From: Larus michahellis
Taxonomy: Eukaryota; Chordata; Aves; Charadriiformes; Laridae
Direction of reading: 5' to 3'
Length of the DNA stretch: 64,000 nt
NCBI RefSeq assembly: GCF_964199755.1
Contig: NC_133914.1
Coordinates: 4,109,868 to 4,173,867, forward strand
In this document: piece by piece, positions 1 to 17,358 of the stretch
How the letters are laid out: each line of letters opens with the position of its first letter
How positions within the stretch are numbered: the stretch's first letter is position 1
Program-made: the position numbers and the translations under genes
The notes under the pieces: generated by a model
Told to the model about the DNA's origin: nothing
Databases searched by the model: none
Seen by the model: only the letters and a program-made list of their open reading frames with translations

Positions 1-3767
<3,767 letters not shown>

Positions 3768-6691
3768 TCTGCCGAGCCTGGTCTCCCCATAGAGCTGCTT
3801 CTCACCTAACTGATGCTGCAACTTAATGGCAGTAAAAGAAACGAGCCTAAACTCCAACCTGCAGGGTGTGGTTTCTCCCAAACGAATCTCTTTGGAGTTT
3901 CATAAACGATATGAATGTTGAGTTGGCCGTTGTGTTAACGGTGGTGTTGATGTGTATAATACCAGGATGTTACATGCAGGTGTAAGATGTGACGATGTTC
4001 GTTTGTGTATGCTGGCAGCGGGGTGTCTTAAGAGCTGAGACTTGATTTCCAGCGCTATGACATGGAGTATTTCTTACATTCCAGTTTCCTATGTCAGTAT
4101 TAGGAACTCTCATGGCGGGGGGGAAAAGATTTGCATGCTGGTAGTGCAGATCTTCAGGCTTTGTAAAGTAATTATGTGTATATATTTATGTATACGAGTG
4201 ACTAGGAGTGTATGCCACTTTTAAATTGTTTGCTATGGGTCTGAATGATTGGGGTCTGCTAGAAAACTCGGTGAAGAAGATAAATGAGAAGCATTCCTTC
4301 TTCTCCAGGCCTGAATAACTTCGTTATTTATTTTTGTTATCTAATGTCAAAGATAGGGTCTGAGACTTGACTTTGTAGACAAAAAAAATAAAAGCAATGC
4401 AAGCGGATCAGCAGTTTTTAAAGTGCTGTTGTGACCAAGCTTAGCACTTACAGCTTAGCGATCTCATCACCGAGGGAGTCAAATTCCAAATGTATGCAAT
4501 CAGGTGCTAGCAGGTTGGCTAGTTCATTAATAATCCGATTTTGCTTTCTTCTAGTAATCCAGTACTTTATTAATCAGTTAACCTACAGTTTCACAACATG
4601 CTCTCTACCCTTGTATCTATAATCCGGTAGCACCGTGAGGATTTATAAGCGCAGAGTACTGTGGGCTTAGTTTATGGAAGCGTGGGTGAGGGAATCCAGC
4701 AGGATAGAGCGTTATTTTTAAGATTCTTCAAAATATGGTTGCAGCACAGTTTCCCTGTTAACTGAATCTAATCATACCGGTTGTGGTCTCTCCCTTTCTG
4801 GCACTGACTCTAACCTGGTAGTGATGAGGAGATAAAGGGGTGGCTGTTTGCCTTGTAGGACACACCTATTCTCAAATATGGGAGAAAACTCAGTAACCGG
4901 TACGAGAAAGGTATCTCCGATCTGTGTGGCAACCTTGGCAATCTTTTTTTTTATTTGTTTTTCTCCTTTTAAAGAAGTAATATTTATTTAAAAGCACGGA
5001 TGGTAGGATGGAAAACTTTGAAGTCGTCGAAAGGCTGCTTCTCCCCAGCTCTTATTCCACAGAAGCAGGTTGATATGCTGAGAGAGGTTTCGCGGAGGTC
5101 ACCCGATGCTGCACAGCAGACAGAACCTGCTTTGTAATAGTATAGTGCTTTGTTCCTTTGGGTGCAGGACTGTGACCTTTCTCATCAATTTGACCTTTTG
5201 GAAAAAGCAGAGTCTTAAAAAATTGCCTTTAAAGCTGCAACAAGGGCCAGTTTTCTTAGTAAAATCAATTTATTGGGTTTTTTTTCCTCCCAAACCTTAC
5301 CTGAAACTGCTGTAGGTGTTTCCTTGTATAATTTGCTTCTGGGATATTCTTCACTCTTAGTGCTGTGAGAGCAGTTCTGATCAGACAGTGTTTATTCTGC
5401 CGGAGCGTGAATAAACAGCACAACAAAAATGTAATTTTTTGTTCTTCCAAAAGCGAAGAATTCTGTTTCTTCCAAACTGCTGGTTCTTACTTGGTGCTGT
5501 GCAGAGCTGGTGGCAGTTACCCACAGGGCCTTAGTCCGTAATTCTTGTTGGTTTACTTCACTTTATTGTTTAAGGCAAGTTGTCTAAACAGTGATATTTT
5601 TTTTTCAGACAAATACACTTTGATGCCTCTAAATAGTGTTTATTGTTTAGAAGACACTATAGTGTTCCTGACTAGAGCAGAGCAGCCTTCGCTTCAGTGT
5701 AAATTGGCTGGGACAGAGGTGACTGCATCGTTCCGAGGACGCAGCCTGTTGCCCGCGTAGATGTCCCGTTGTTGTCCCGTCGTTGCCACTTCCCTGCAGG
5801 GAGCTCAGTCTATAAAAGAAGACTTGGAGCCTGTGAGTAAAGACAAGGAGAGATCTGTTTATCCTTACGTTCTGGCAGTGATCTGCCTGTTCTCGTGTTT
5901 TAACTGAGTTCGGTACAACTGGAGCCTCAGCTTGTTACTGAAGGGAGGAAAACAAACCTCTCGCTGTTTCACAGTACTTGCGTTTCAGCGTGGTCATTCC
6001 ATGAGTAAAGTTTTAAGAGGGCATATAATTTTTCTGTGTTAAACTTGAGAGCGTTTCAAAATACCTTGCTAACTTCCTCTTATCTCTTGCCTACCTAAAA
6101 GTCAGAGTCAGTTATGTTAGCTTCAAGTAGGAATCTACTACAGAATAATACTAATTACCTTTAAGGCGCTTTGCAAATCATCTGATTCTCCTCTGAAGTA
6201 TATTTGAAAGGATGAACACCGAATGTGCCGCCGGCCTGCCCTGCTAGTGAATGGCACAGGAAAGGTGGATTTTGGATATTTTTTTTTTGACTCCCTAAGC
6301 GTTTCTTTGCACTGATTTGCCACTTTAAAGGGTGGGGGGTACCTGAAATCCCTCTCATGGTGCTTAGCCTTGCTGTTGGGTGACACTGAGTGTTTCCTTG
6401 GTTAACACTGAATGGTAGTCCTCGACGTCTGTGTTCTGTTTGATTTTTTTTTTTTATTTTTTTTTGTTGTCTGAGGTCTTTGTTTTAAAGCCTTTGATAA
6501 ATCGAATTGTTGTAGCAGCTACAGAGTTATTCACCAGCGTGACACAAAGTCAAGATACTTTTCAACACTCAGAAAAGACTTTTTTTCTTTCGAATCTTTC
6601 TTTAAAAACTGTAAAATATATTTTATGGAGGATTTATATTGAGGAAAATTATTGTGTAATTTATTAAGTTGATGACTGTTTTTGAAATAAA
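3768..6691 (+). other. PDIK1L: PDIK1L 3' untranslated region
   Basis: AT-rich sequence without a believable gene follows the PDIK1L stop. Candidate poly(A) signals are AATAAA at 4387-4392 and at 6686-6691. The second would give a 3'UTR of about 2.9 kb, in keeping with the long 3'UTR of this gene in mammals. Many T-runs are present. Where the transcript ends is inferred. Confidence 0.6.
6686..6691 (+). terminator. PDIK1L: Distal PDIK1L poly(A) signal
   Basis: AATAAA in an AT-rich tail, just before base composition shifts to the GC-rich intergenic region. An earlier AATAAA lies at 4387-4392. Confidence 0.5.
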
Positions 6692-6699
6692 ATCTGAAT

Positions 6700-9600
6700 T
6701 TCGATGAAGCTTTTGAACTTTCTACAGAGAACTGCTTTCTTCTCTGTCAGCGCGATGTCTTCTAGCTGTCAGCAAAGCTGCGGCAGGGGGGGTTTATTTG
6801 CTGTGCTAGGACAGAAATAAGCTGTAGTAGTTCATCACAGTCACATTGCAGCTGATCCTGGGCTTGTAAAAGATGCTGGGCTGGCTAATAGCTGTGCCGC
6901 GCATCTTCTGTGGGTAGCAGCCGTCCTGGCCTTCCACGGATGTGTAATGTGCTGCTGGGGGACTCGGCAGAGCGAGGCCACGCTGGGTGTGACAGAGCTG
7001 TCCCTTGGACCGGTCGAGGTGAGCCGTGACTGTGCGGACCCTGCAGCTCCTGCCCAGCCCTTTAGGAATGAAAACAGCGCTCTTCTGGGCGTACTTCATT
7101 TTCAAAGAAGGGATTAAAGGCTAAAAAAACCCCACTACAAGCAGAGTGAGTACCACCCTGGGCTGCAAGGAAATCTCTGCCTACCCTGCTACTGGTACTA
7201 CTGGATTTTTGAGGCTGTAAATAGCTGCTCCTCTCGCTGAAGCGAGCCTTTCCCCTCTAGTTCTTGTGTCTGCTGGAATAAGATTTCACCCAGAAAGCTG
7301 CCAGCCCTCCCTCTGCGGCTGAGCCTTGCGTCCCAGCTGGGCAGAGGGCTGAAGGCAGCCCAGTGAACCCAGCCTCCGCTGCGTTTGGCTCATCGGGGCG
7401 CTGCCGGTTTATCGGGAGCTGGAGCGGGGCACAGGCTCTGGGGGCAGCTCCGGGGGCTCAACCAGCTGTAAACGCTCCGGAGGTTTGTGAGAAACAGTGT
7501 CCTGCTGGTCTCGCATTCCCCGAGAAACCTTAGAAATAAAGGTGAGGAAACACCATTACTTATACATGATGCTGAAGTCTAGCAGTCATTTGCATGTTTT
7601 AATTAACAGTGCTCCAGAACAAAGGGCTGTGCAGGCTGGGAGCGGGAATAGCGTGAACTGGAAATGCCGTAGATTGTTTTTCCTGCCATTTCTTACCCCC
7701 GCAACAAACCCAAGCCCAGTTACCTCCCGTGTGCCGTGTCCTTCCATCGTTGCCTGTGGATTCCTGTGTATCCTGGCGCCGGAGATGGGCGGACTTCCCC
7801 CCCCCCCTCCCACCCCTGGCAGGAGCTGTGTGGTTAAATCAGTAAGTCAATGCAGCCGTTGCAAGAGAGAAAGGGATTGAAATGTAATTATTTTTTATTA
7901 AAGGATCCAAGCACCTTAATTAAAGAGAAAGTCACACCTCTTGGATTACTTGTAAGGGTGGTGATTTTAAATATAGACACAGGCGAAGGTTCCTCCCCCA
8001 CAAAACGAAGCAAACTAAGCCTACATACTTGAAATATATCTAGTCCATGGCGGGGGGTGGGAAATCTCCAAGGAAATGCCCTGGTGCAGGAATTAGGTGT
8101 AATTAAGGCTGCATCTCGGCTCAAATAACCCAACCCCTGCTCTGTTTCCCTTGTTTTGCAGAATGCCGAGGCCTCGGGCTCCAGCGTGCCCGTCCCCTTG
8201 GCTCGGGATCCCGGCTCTGCAGCGCTGGGTTTGGGGGGAACTCGCCTTGTTTGTATTTGGGTTTTGCTTTGGTTTAAACGGAGTTTTTTGTTGGGTTTTT
8301 TTTTTTTGGTTTGGTTTGTTGTTTTTTTTTTCCCTTCGCGCCGCCCAATCGCGGCCCCTGCGCAAACTGCAGCGTAATGGCGGGCGTTGCTTTGCGGTGG
8401 AGATAAAGTCCTGGCTCGGGGAGCTGGCAGCCGCCTTCCCCCCTCCTTGGCAGGGTGCCCTCGCTTCAGAGAAACAACTTTTTTGCCCCCCCCACCCCGC
8501 GCAGTGGCTGGCCAGCAGACGCCTTCTGGTGGCCTTTGGACCGCGGGCAGCGCAAAGGGCCGGCTTTTTTGCATTGTTTTTTCCCTTTGCTCCACCGATG
8601 TCCCGCGAATCCTCCCGCGGGCTATCGATCGTCGAGAGGTTTTTATCTTTACTGGCGGTTTGCGTGGTGAACGCAAGGAGTTGTCCCACGGAGAACTCGG
8701 TAGGAGTATTTAAACGCAAAACTCTTATTCAATTGGGCACTGCTGAGCACTGGCTGTTTCGTTTCCCTTTCGGTCCGAGGAGCCGGGCAGCTGTTGATGC
8801 AAAGTGCAATTTCTATTCTTAAGTGCAACGGAGAAAGAGGGACGTATCTGAGCTGCTGCAAACCGCCCAGAGCGACCGCGTTGTTCGGGGAGGTGGAAAT
8901 CCAAGACTGAGCCGCTGCGGATCTCTGTTCACTAGCTCCGTAAGCATTTTTGGGGAGTCTGAGACCCCACACTCTCATAAGCCGAGCAGTTGAGTGACCC
9001 GAAAGATGAGCTGGCACCACCTCTGCGTCCCTGCCAGAGGCCGCGTTCCTGTTAAATCCCTTTGTTCCCAGAAGAATTTCCAGGTTATTTGGGTGCCTGA
9101 AGCAAAAAGCAATTGCCTAAGGGCTGGGGTTTGCAAGGAGCAGCTCGGGCTGAGCCGGCAGGCGGTGGTTGGAGCTGTGGCCACTGTCTTTGGGGCAGCC
9201 CCACGTCCTCAGCTCCCATCCCGCACGCCACCAGGTCCAGCGTGCCGGAGGACGCAGCTGACTTGCTTTGGGTTTCCCCAAAGAGGACGAAGGACTGAGA
9301 GCACTGCAGGTGCTCGGAGGCCTCTTTAAATCTCTGGGGTTTGAGATGAAAATAGACGCAACTCAAAAACCTTTGCTGGTCCCTCGCGGCAGGTGGGGGG
9401 TTCAGCTCAGACGCTCGACTTTGACGCTGGGGAGGCTTCCCCCAATCCCAGCAGCTCCTTCCACCTCTCCGTATGGTCCCAGTGCTGCCCTGTTTTGCTT
9501 TGCAGACACTGGGCAGCCGTCGGCAAGGCCAGATGTCGCCTGCCATGGCTTTTGCAGCCCCCGCTGGGGGGTATGACCACCCACGGGAGCCGCGGTGTCT

Positions 9601-12400
9601 TCTCCTGGGCCCAGCAGCCGTCTCGTTCCTACTTGCACCGACTTGTGGGCGGCTGCCCCAGATTAGGTGGCGGTTTCAGATTTATTCATGCCCATTTTGA
9701 GCCCTTGGTATTTTTAAACTCGTACAACGAGCCTTCCAACGCCTGCCCTCTCCCGAAGGAAGGCGGCTGCACCCTGGGGCCCTTCTCTGGCTTGCAGCCG
9801 CCCAGCTCCCGTGGGCACCTCTCCAGGCGGTGGCATTTGCATGGACCTCAGACCAGAAGGAGCTTTTTGCGGGTTGTGAAAGTGAACCAGCAAGTAGAAA
9901 CAGATGGCTGTGTTATCAGGAGCTGCAGGACTGGCCGCATCTGGCCGTGGCGGAGTTAAAGTGATATTTATGTTTGTGTTTTTTGGGTTTTTTTGTTTTT
10001 TTGTTTTTTTTTTAATTTTTAAAGGGCTGCAAAGGGCTCGGTGGGACGTGGCTGGCTTCAGTCCTGCTGCGTGTGGGCATGGCAGCCTTGGGCTTCCCCT
10101 GCCCGCTCGCCGGGATCCGTGGGAGCCCTGCGCCGCTGTGCTGCTCCTCCTCCAGCCCGGCGTGGGGGCTGTGGGGGTGCGGGTGCAATTAGCATCCCTC
10201 CCCCTTACCGCGAGCTGGGAGGGAGGAGGGCTGGCGGGGAGCGGTTTGATCGGGAGCTGGACGCGCTTCGAAAAAATGGTGTTGGAAAAGAGGATCTGCG
10301 CTCTGGGACTCGTGAGCTTCGAGGACTTGTCGCAGACTTTTCTCGCCCACCGCAAAGGCTGGAAGTTTCCCTGCCTGGCCCCAGCTGTGGTTGGGTTTTA
10401 CCCCGGGGTTGCTTTGCTTGCCTGGCACCGCGCTCGCTTCCCGCTGAGCCGGGGTGGGAGGGGAGGGAGGCAGAGCCCCGTGGAAGAACAGGGAGCGCCT
10501 TGTGAGAGCCCTGAGTAACCTGAAATAAAACCAAGGGACTTTGAGCATCCACCCGACTAGGAAAAGCCGCCCGGTGCGTTCACAGGAGGCTGATTAATTG
10601 GGCAAATCCCTTCCTAGAAGTCGATGTGACAAATCCCCCGTCGCCTCCCCAGGGGAAGCGGAAGCTGCCTGGGATGCTGGTGCCAGGAAGGGCTCCTCAC
10701 GCCATCCCTTTTTGTATCCTGGAGGGAATCTGCCTTGTCCAAACATAACGGTTCAACGGTAAGTGCCTGGCGGGTGCTCCGAGGAGGAGCCGGAGAGGAG
10801 GACAGTCGCTCCGTCTGCCCCGCTCCGGGGTAGGAGCATCCCCTGGGAGCACCCCGCATCAGCCGGAGAAAGGTGAACCCAAGGCTGCTCTTACTCACTT
10901 GTGGCTTTACCGGAATGGCTGCCGGGATTCCAGCTTGGAAAATAAAACCTGTCCTAATAAACAGTGATTCACGTTGCCTGGAATTAAAAATAAGGTCCTG
11001 TCAGCTCCCGCGTGGGAGCGCAGGCACTCTCTTCCCCGGGGCGGATCCCAGGGCTGCCGTGGGTTTCACCATCGCTCATCCCCATCTTTTTCCCCATCTT
11101 CCTCTGGAGACGGTGGCGTTTGCTCCGGCGCGGCCGCATCCTGCACACAGAGCCCGAGCGCTGCTGCGAGCATCGCTGTGTGTGCCACTCGCTCCTCTCC
11201 AGGTTTATTAGAACGAAATAGGTGGTTTGTCCCTTCCTTGCTTTCACTGGGGATTTTTTCCGGTGCCGGCAGAGCTCGGACAAGCCCTGGCCGCTCTCAT
11301 CCTGCTCAGCCTCCGTTTTTGTCAGCCCAGGAGTCCTGGCTCCGGCCCCTTCCCGGCACTGGTGCCGTCGTGCCGGGACGTGCTGGATGCCGACCCGGCT
11401 CCGGTTCCCGGCACTGCCTGCCCATCAGCGGCACCATAGGAAGGAACCGGGGTGGGAGCCAGCAGCGCTCGTGGATGGGCCCCCTCTTGTCTAGGGACAG
11501 AGTGCCCTGGCCTGGGCATCCTGGACCAAATGCCACAACTTTGTCCCCGTTGGAGTCCCCTGAGTCCCCGCAGGCAGCCTGGGCTGGGCTGTACCCCCAC
11601 TCTCCATCCGTACCCGCTGCCAGAGGGATGGAGGGAGCTGGCGGGCTCTCCGACCCCGCTCCAAGGGGCTGGGAGATGAATTAGGCTGCAGCATGTCCTT
11701 CTCCCACCTTTGCAGCCCCCCCAGGCAGGCACTGGGGATGGAGGGGGGCCGGGGGCTGCCCCTGCGGGAGGGCTCAGCCCTCAGGAAGGGCAGAGGGCAG
11801 GGATAAAAATAACCCCTGGACCATCTCCAGCCCATTGTGGCTTCCTGCGATTTACAGCCCTTCCCGGGGGGAAGAGGAGGCAGGAACCGTCCTGGCTCCG
11901 GGCTGGCTTTGACCCTTTCACCGCCAGCGGAGAAGGTGCCAGAAGGACCCTTCCTCCCTCCTTCTCCCTCGTTGGCTGGGGCGGGATCCTGGGGAAGGGG
12001 GTCGGGGTGGGCTCCTGCTCCTGAGCTGCGCCCAGCATCCTGGGGGGGATGTGGAAGGAGAAGCTGATGGAGCGGACGTGGTTTTCCCGTCCCATTCGTG
12101 ATGCGCCTTGTGCTGGGGGGACAGAGAGACTCAGTCCTGCCTGGGAGGAGGCAGAGATCTCTGCTCTGGATCCCGAAATGCCAGCCAGGCTCCCGTAAGG
12201 AGGAGGAGGAGGAGGAGGAGAGCTGGCAGAGGTGAGCTGGAGCTGCTGGAGAAGGAGGGTTAATTCTGGCTGGGCAGGGGCAGGGCTCCAGGGTGTGAAG
12301 GCTGCGGCTGGGGCAGGGGGGTCGTGCTGGGGCAAAGGGCGGGCTCCTGCTGACGGAGCTGGGCTGGCAGGGGTTAATGGGGTGGCTCTTCCTCTTCCTC
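6700..12400. other. Intergenic region with CpG-rich core, no gene recognised
   Basis: No open frame here resembles a known protein or shows convincing exon structure. About 8150-8900 and 9900-11500 are CpG-rich and could hold a promoter or enhancer. T-rich runs lie at about 8298-8333 and 9975-10020. A (GGA)n tract lies at about 12198-12222. The long open frames are a by-product of GC-rich composition. Confidence 0.6.
12198..12222. repeat. (GGA)n microsatellite
   Basis: An uninterrupted run of about seven GGA triplets, purine-rich on the plus strand. It lies roughly 200 bases upstream of a TATA-like element that may belong to FAM110D. Confidence 0.8.
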
Positions 12401-12405
12401 ACCCT

Positions 12406-12548
12406 CTATATGAGGCTCCTACCGGCTCTGGGCTCAGTTTGCTGCTGGCGGCCAGAGGGGCAGGAGCTGAGTGAGACCAGAGCATCCCTGCATCCCATCC
12501 CTGCATCCCATCCCTGCATCCCTTCCCTGCATCCCTGTGTGGGCTCAG
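12406..12548 (+). promoter_or_regulatory. FAM110D: Possible TATA-type promoter and first exon of FAM110D
   Basis: A TATA-like CTATATGA lies at 12406-12413. About 135 bases further on, CTCAG|GTGAGC at 12548/12549 is a strong splice donor. FAM110D's coding exon is entered through an acceptor ending at 13802, so an exon of about 12436-12548 would supply its missing 5' non-coding part. This is inference from signals only, with no transcript evidence. Confidence 0.3.
12485..12536. repeat. 13-bp tandem repeat
   Basis: Four consecutive copies of a 13-base unit close to CCCTGCATCCCAT; the last two copies differ by one or two bases. It lies inside the proposed first exon of FAM110D. Confidence 0.85.
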
Positions 12549-13204
12549 GTGAGCAAGAGCATCCTTGGCAGGGATCCTGGGAGCGGGGCTGGGCTGGGGA
12601 GCGTGCAGGCGCACCGGCGTGGGCAGTCGCATCCCGGGCACACTGGCTCTGCCAGGGCAAAGCCAGCAGGTGATGGGACCGTGTGTCGGGGCCACCTTCC
12701 CTTGGACCACCGCGAAGCTCTGCCCTGCACTGGGGAGGCTGGGGGGCTCAGCCCTTGGGAGCGCAGGACGAGACAAACCGCGTGCCTCAGTTTCCCCATC
12801 ACACCAGGGGTGGATGCGGGGGGTGGATGCGGTGCGGGAGCCCACGGGCTGTGTGTGTGGAGGTGTGTGGGCAGAGGGCTCCTGCGCTGTTTGCTCTCTA
12901 GCAAGCCCTGCTCTGCCCGGCCCCATGCCCCTGCTGTCACCTGGGGAGGCCGCGGGGCTGGGTCAGCCGCTGGTGATGGGATGGCTCTTCACAGCCGTTC
13001 GGGCCTCTCCTGCTCAGTGAAACCATCTGCTTTGGGCATTTGCAGCCCCCGGGTCAGGCTCCAGACCCCCTTTCCCCGGCACCCACCTCCACCACTGGTC
13101 CCACACGGATGCTCGGGTGCAGCTGGGCAAGAGCCATCGCAGCCCAGGGCTAATAAAAGTCCCGTTGCTCCATGCCCTGCACGCATTTGGCGGGAGAGGA
13201 ACCT

Positions 13205-13391
13205 TGAGCCCCTGGCCCAGGGTGCCCAGAGCAGCTGTGGCTGCCCCATCCCTGGAGGGGTTCAAGGCCAGGTTGGATGGGGCTTGGAGCAACCTGGGCT
13301 GGTGGGAGGTGTCCCTGCCCAGGGCAGGGGGTGCCACTGGGTGGGCTTTAAGGTCCCTTCCAACCCAAACCGTTCTGTGGTTCTATGATTC
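13205..13391 (+). mobile_element. CR1 LINE, 5'-truncated 3' end
   Basis: The conserved CR1 3' segment is visible: GCCCAGAGCAGCTGTGGCTG, the GGAGGGGTTCAAGGCCAGGT block, and the terminal CCTTCCAACCC with TTCTATGATTC at 13381-13391. Only about 190 bases remain, as usual for 5'-truncated copies. It closely matches the copy at 41955-42326, so both belong to the same or sister subfamilies. It lies in the gap or first intron upstream of FAM110D. Confidence 0.93.
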
Positions 13392-13858
13392 CCCCCCAGG
13401 CAGCCGAGCTCAGCCTGGCTGCGGGGAGCACAGCACGGAGACCCCGAAACCTCCCCCTGCCCCGCTGCCACCACGCGTGGTCCCAGCCGGGGCAGCTCGC
13501 CAGCTCTCCTGCGCACGGGCTTTGTTCTGCCCTCCCTGCGCTCGGAAAGATAAGGCGGCCGACTCTGGTATTTTTTCCTGTTGGAAGCCACTCCTGGGAT
13601 GCGGGTGAAGCCGGCGGATGCTCGGCGCTTCTCTCTTCCTGCCCATGGCTTGTTCCTGCCGGGGCTGGCAGCGCTCGCTGCCTGCTGCCTGCCTGCTTGT
13701 CCGAGGGATCGAGGGGACCCCCCCGGCCCCGCTTCACCCCCATCCTCCTTTTGCTGATGCCTCGTCCTCGGTGCTAACCCCGGCTCTCCTCTCCCCCCCC
13801 AGGGCCAAATCTAGGAGCTGAGAAGAGATTCGGGACCCTCCCCAGCCACAGCATTTGA

Positions 13859-14899
<1,041 letters not shown>

Positions 14900-15332
14900 G
14901 TGGAGGCAGCCCGGCTGGGGATGAGGACGGTGGTGTGGGTCTCACTGGCTGGATGTGGCCCTTCACCCTCGCTGGATGTGGCCGATGGGCTGGTGGCATC
15001 CACGGTTCTGGTGCCACAGGGTTGCTGCTGGCCGGGAGGGCCACCGGGTCTACCCTACCCACCCCCAGAGCCACCAGGTCTACCTGCAGTGGGGGCACCC
15101 AAGGGACAGATGGGGAAGGGGCTCCCCTGGGTGAGTTTCTCCCTGTCCCCAGGCTCTAACTGGCTGCAGTCCCCTTCCTGTGACCCATCTTCATCCTCCC
15201 TGTCTCCAGCCCTGCAACATCTGCAGGCTGGGGGGGTGGGTAGAGCCTGAGCCCCACATCGCAAGCAGTGCCCACCCTCCCTACAGCCCCCTCCTCCCCA
15301 GAAAAGGGGCTGCTGGGGCCAGAGCTGCGTTC

Positions 15333-15338
15333 AATAAA
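15333..15338 (+). terminator. FAM110D: FAM110D poly(A) signal
   Basis: AATAAA about 430 bases after the FAM110D stop, followed by a T-rich stretch. The convergent gene C1orf232 ends about 300 bases further on. Confidence 0.75.
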
Positions 15339-15636
15339 CCTGCTATTTGTTTTTCTAGCCTGGCAGCGTGTGTGGTTTGTGCGGGCAGAGCCCAGGCTGG
15401 GCCGGGGGATGCTTTGGGGCTGGGGGGTGGCAGCTCCCCACCATGGCAGCCATGCGATGGGGCTGCTGGGGGGGGTGGGGGGGTGGCAAGGGCGAAGAAA
15501 GCAGCAGGCAAGGCTCAGGGAAAAGGGGCACCTGGGGGTCTTTAGTGCAGACAAGTTGCCAAAACCCACCGCAGAGCCCTCGGGCGCAGGCAGGGGCTGC
15601 CCACACTGCTGGAGAGTCCGACCAGCGCGTCCTCCT

Positions 15637-16565
<929 letters not shown>

Positions 16566-17145
16566 GGTGAGGGGCTCCGTGGGGCCAGGAGGCAGGAGCT
16601 GTGGGGAACAAGAGGGGTGCGGGGCTGGGCCCCGCCGCGCTGCCCCGGCGATCCTGTGGCTTCATTAAAGTTTCAGGGGCTGCTTTTTATGCACAAAGGG
16701 GAACCTGAGCCCGGGCTGAGCCGGGGGCAGCGCGGGGGCGGCTGCTCTGGTCACCCACAACCCCCCCTTGCCCCCCTGCCCCAACACCCCAGTGCCCTCG
16801 CCCACAGGGGACCCCCAGGGCTGGGGTTGCCCCAAGCCCACAGTGCGGAGCGGGCGCTGGGGCTCGGCGCTGCCCCCGCCATGGGTCCCCATGTGTAATT
16901 GATCACCCAGAGGGGAAGGAAACACGATCAGTGCCGGGACGCGCTGCTCTGAGCCCTCCCCAGCTCATCGCAGCAGTTGACCGGGGCAGCACGGGCCACT
17001 GTCACCCCCTTCCCGGAGGCCAGGCCCTGTGCTCCACCGCGGGGGCAGCCTGGGGACGGTTGCCACCGGGTGCTAGGGACCCTTGGGGACGCGGTGGTCC
17101 CCCGGTGCGGTTCACGGCCGCGGGGCAGAGGGAGGGGGCCGGGCC

Positions 17146-17326
17146 GGGGGGCGTGGCCTGACGCGGCGGGGGCGTGGCCTATCGCGGTGTGGGCGTGGTC
17201 TGTCATTGACGGGACACGGTGTGCTGCGGTGTGGGCGTGACCTCGCGCCTCGTGGGCGGAGCCTGAAAATTAGTGGGCGGGGCGTAGCGGGGCGGGGCGG
17301 GGCCTGCGTCCGGCCGCGCCTGCGCA
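17146..17326. promoter_or_regulatory. GC-box array and NRF1-like site, C1orf232/ZNF593 promoter
   Basis: At least seven copies of GGGCGTGG, GGGCGGAG or GGGCGGGG (SP/KLF GC and GT boxes) are packed into about 160 bases. A near-consensus NRF1 site, CGCGCCTGCGCA, follows at 17315-17326, 33 bases before the ZNF593 ATG. No TATA box is seen. The array lies between two divergent start codons and probably drives ZNF593, perhaps also C1orf232. Confidence 0.75.
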
Positions 17327-17358
17327 GTCGGGGTGCGCGGTGCCGGCGTGCGTCCGCC

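Noticed and set aside
8151-8822. Plus-strand frame of 223 codons with a Phe/Trp/Leu-rich hydrophobic stretch
   Set aside because: The hydrophobic part is a T-rich simple sequence read in frame; no family resemblance and no conserved splice structure.
11491-12402. Minus-strand frame of 303 codons with a poly-Ser stretch
   Set aside because: The poly-Ser comes from the (GGA)n microsatellite read in antisense; nothing else supports coding.
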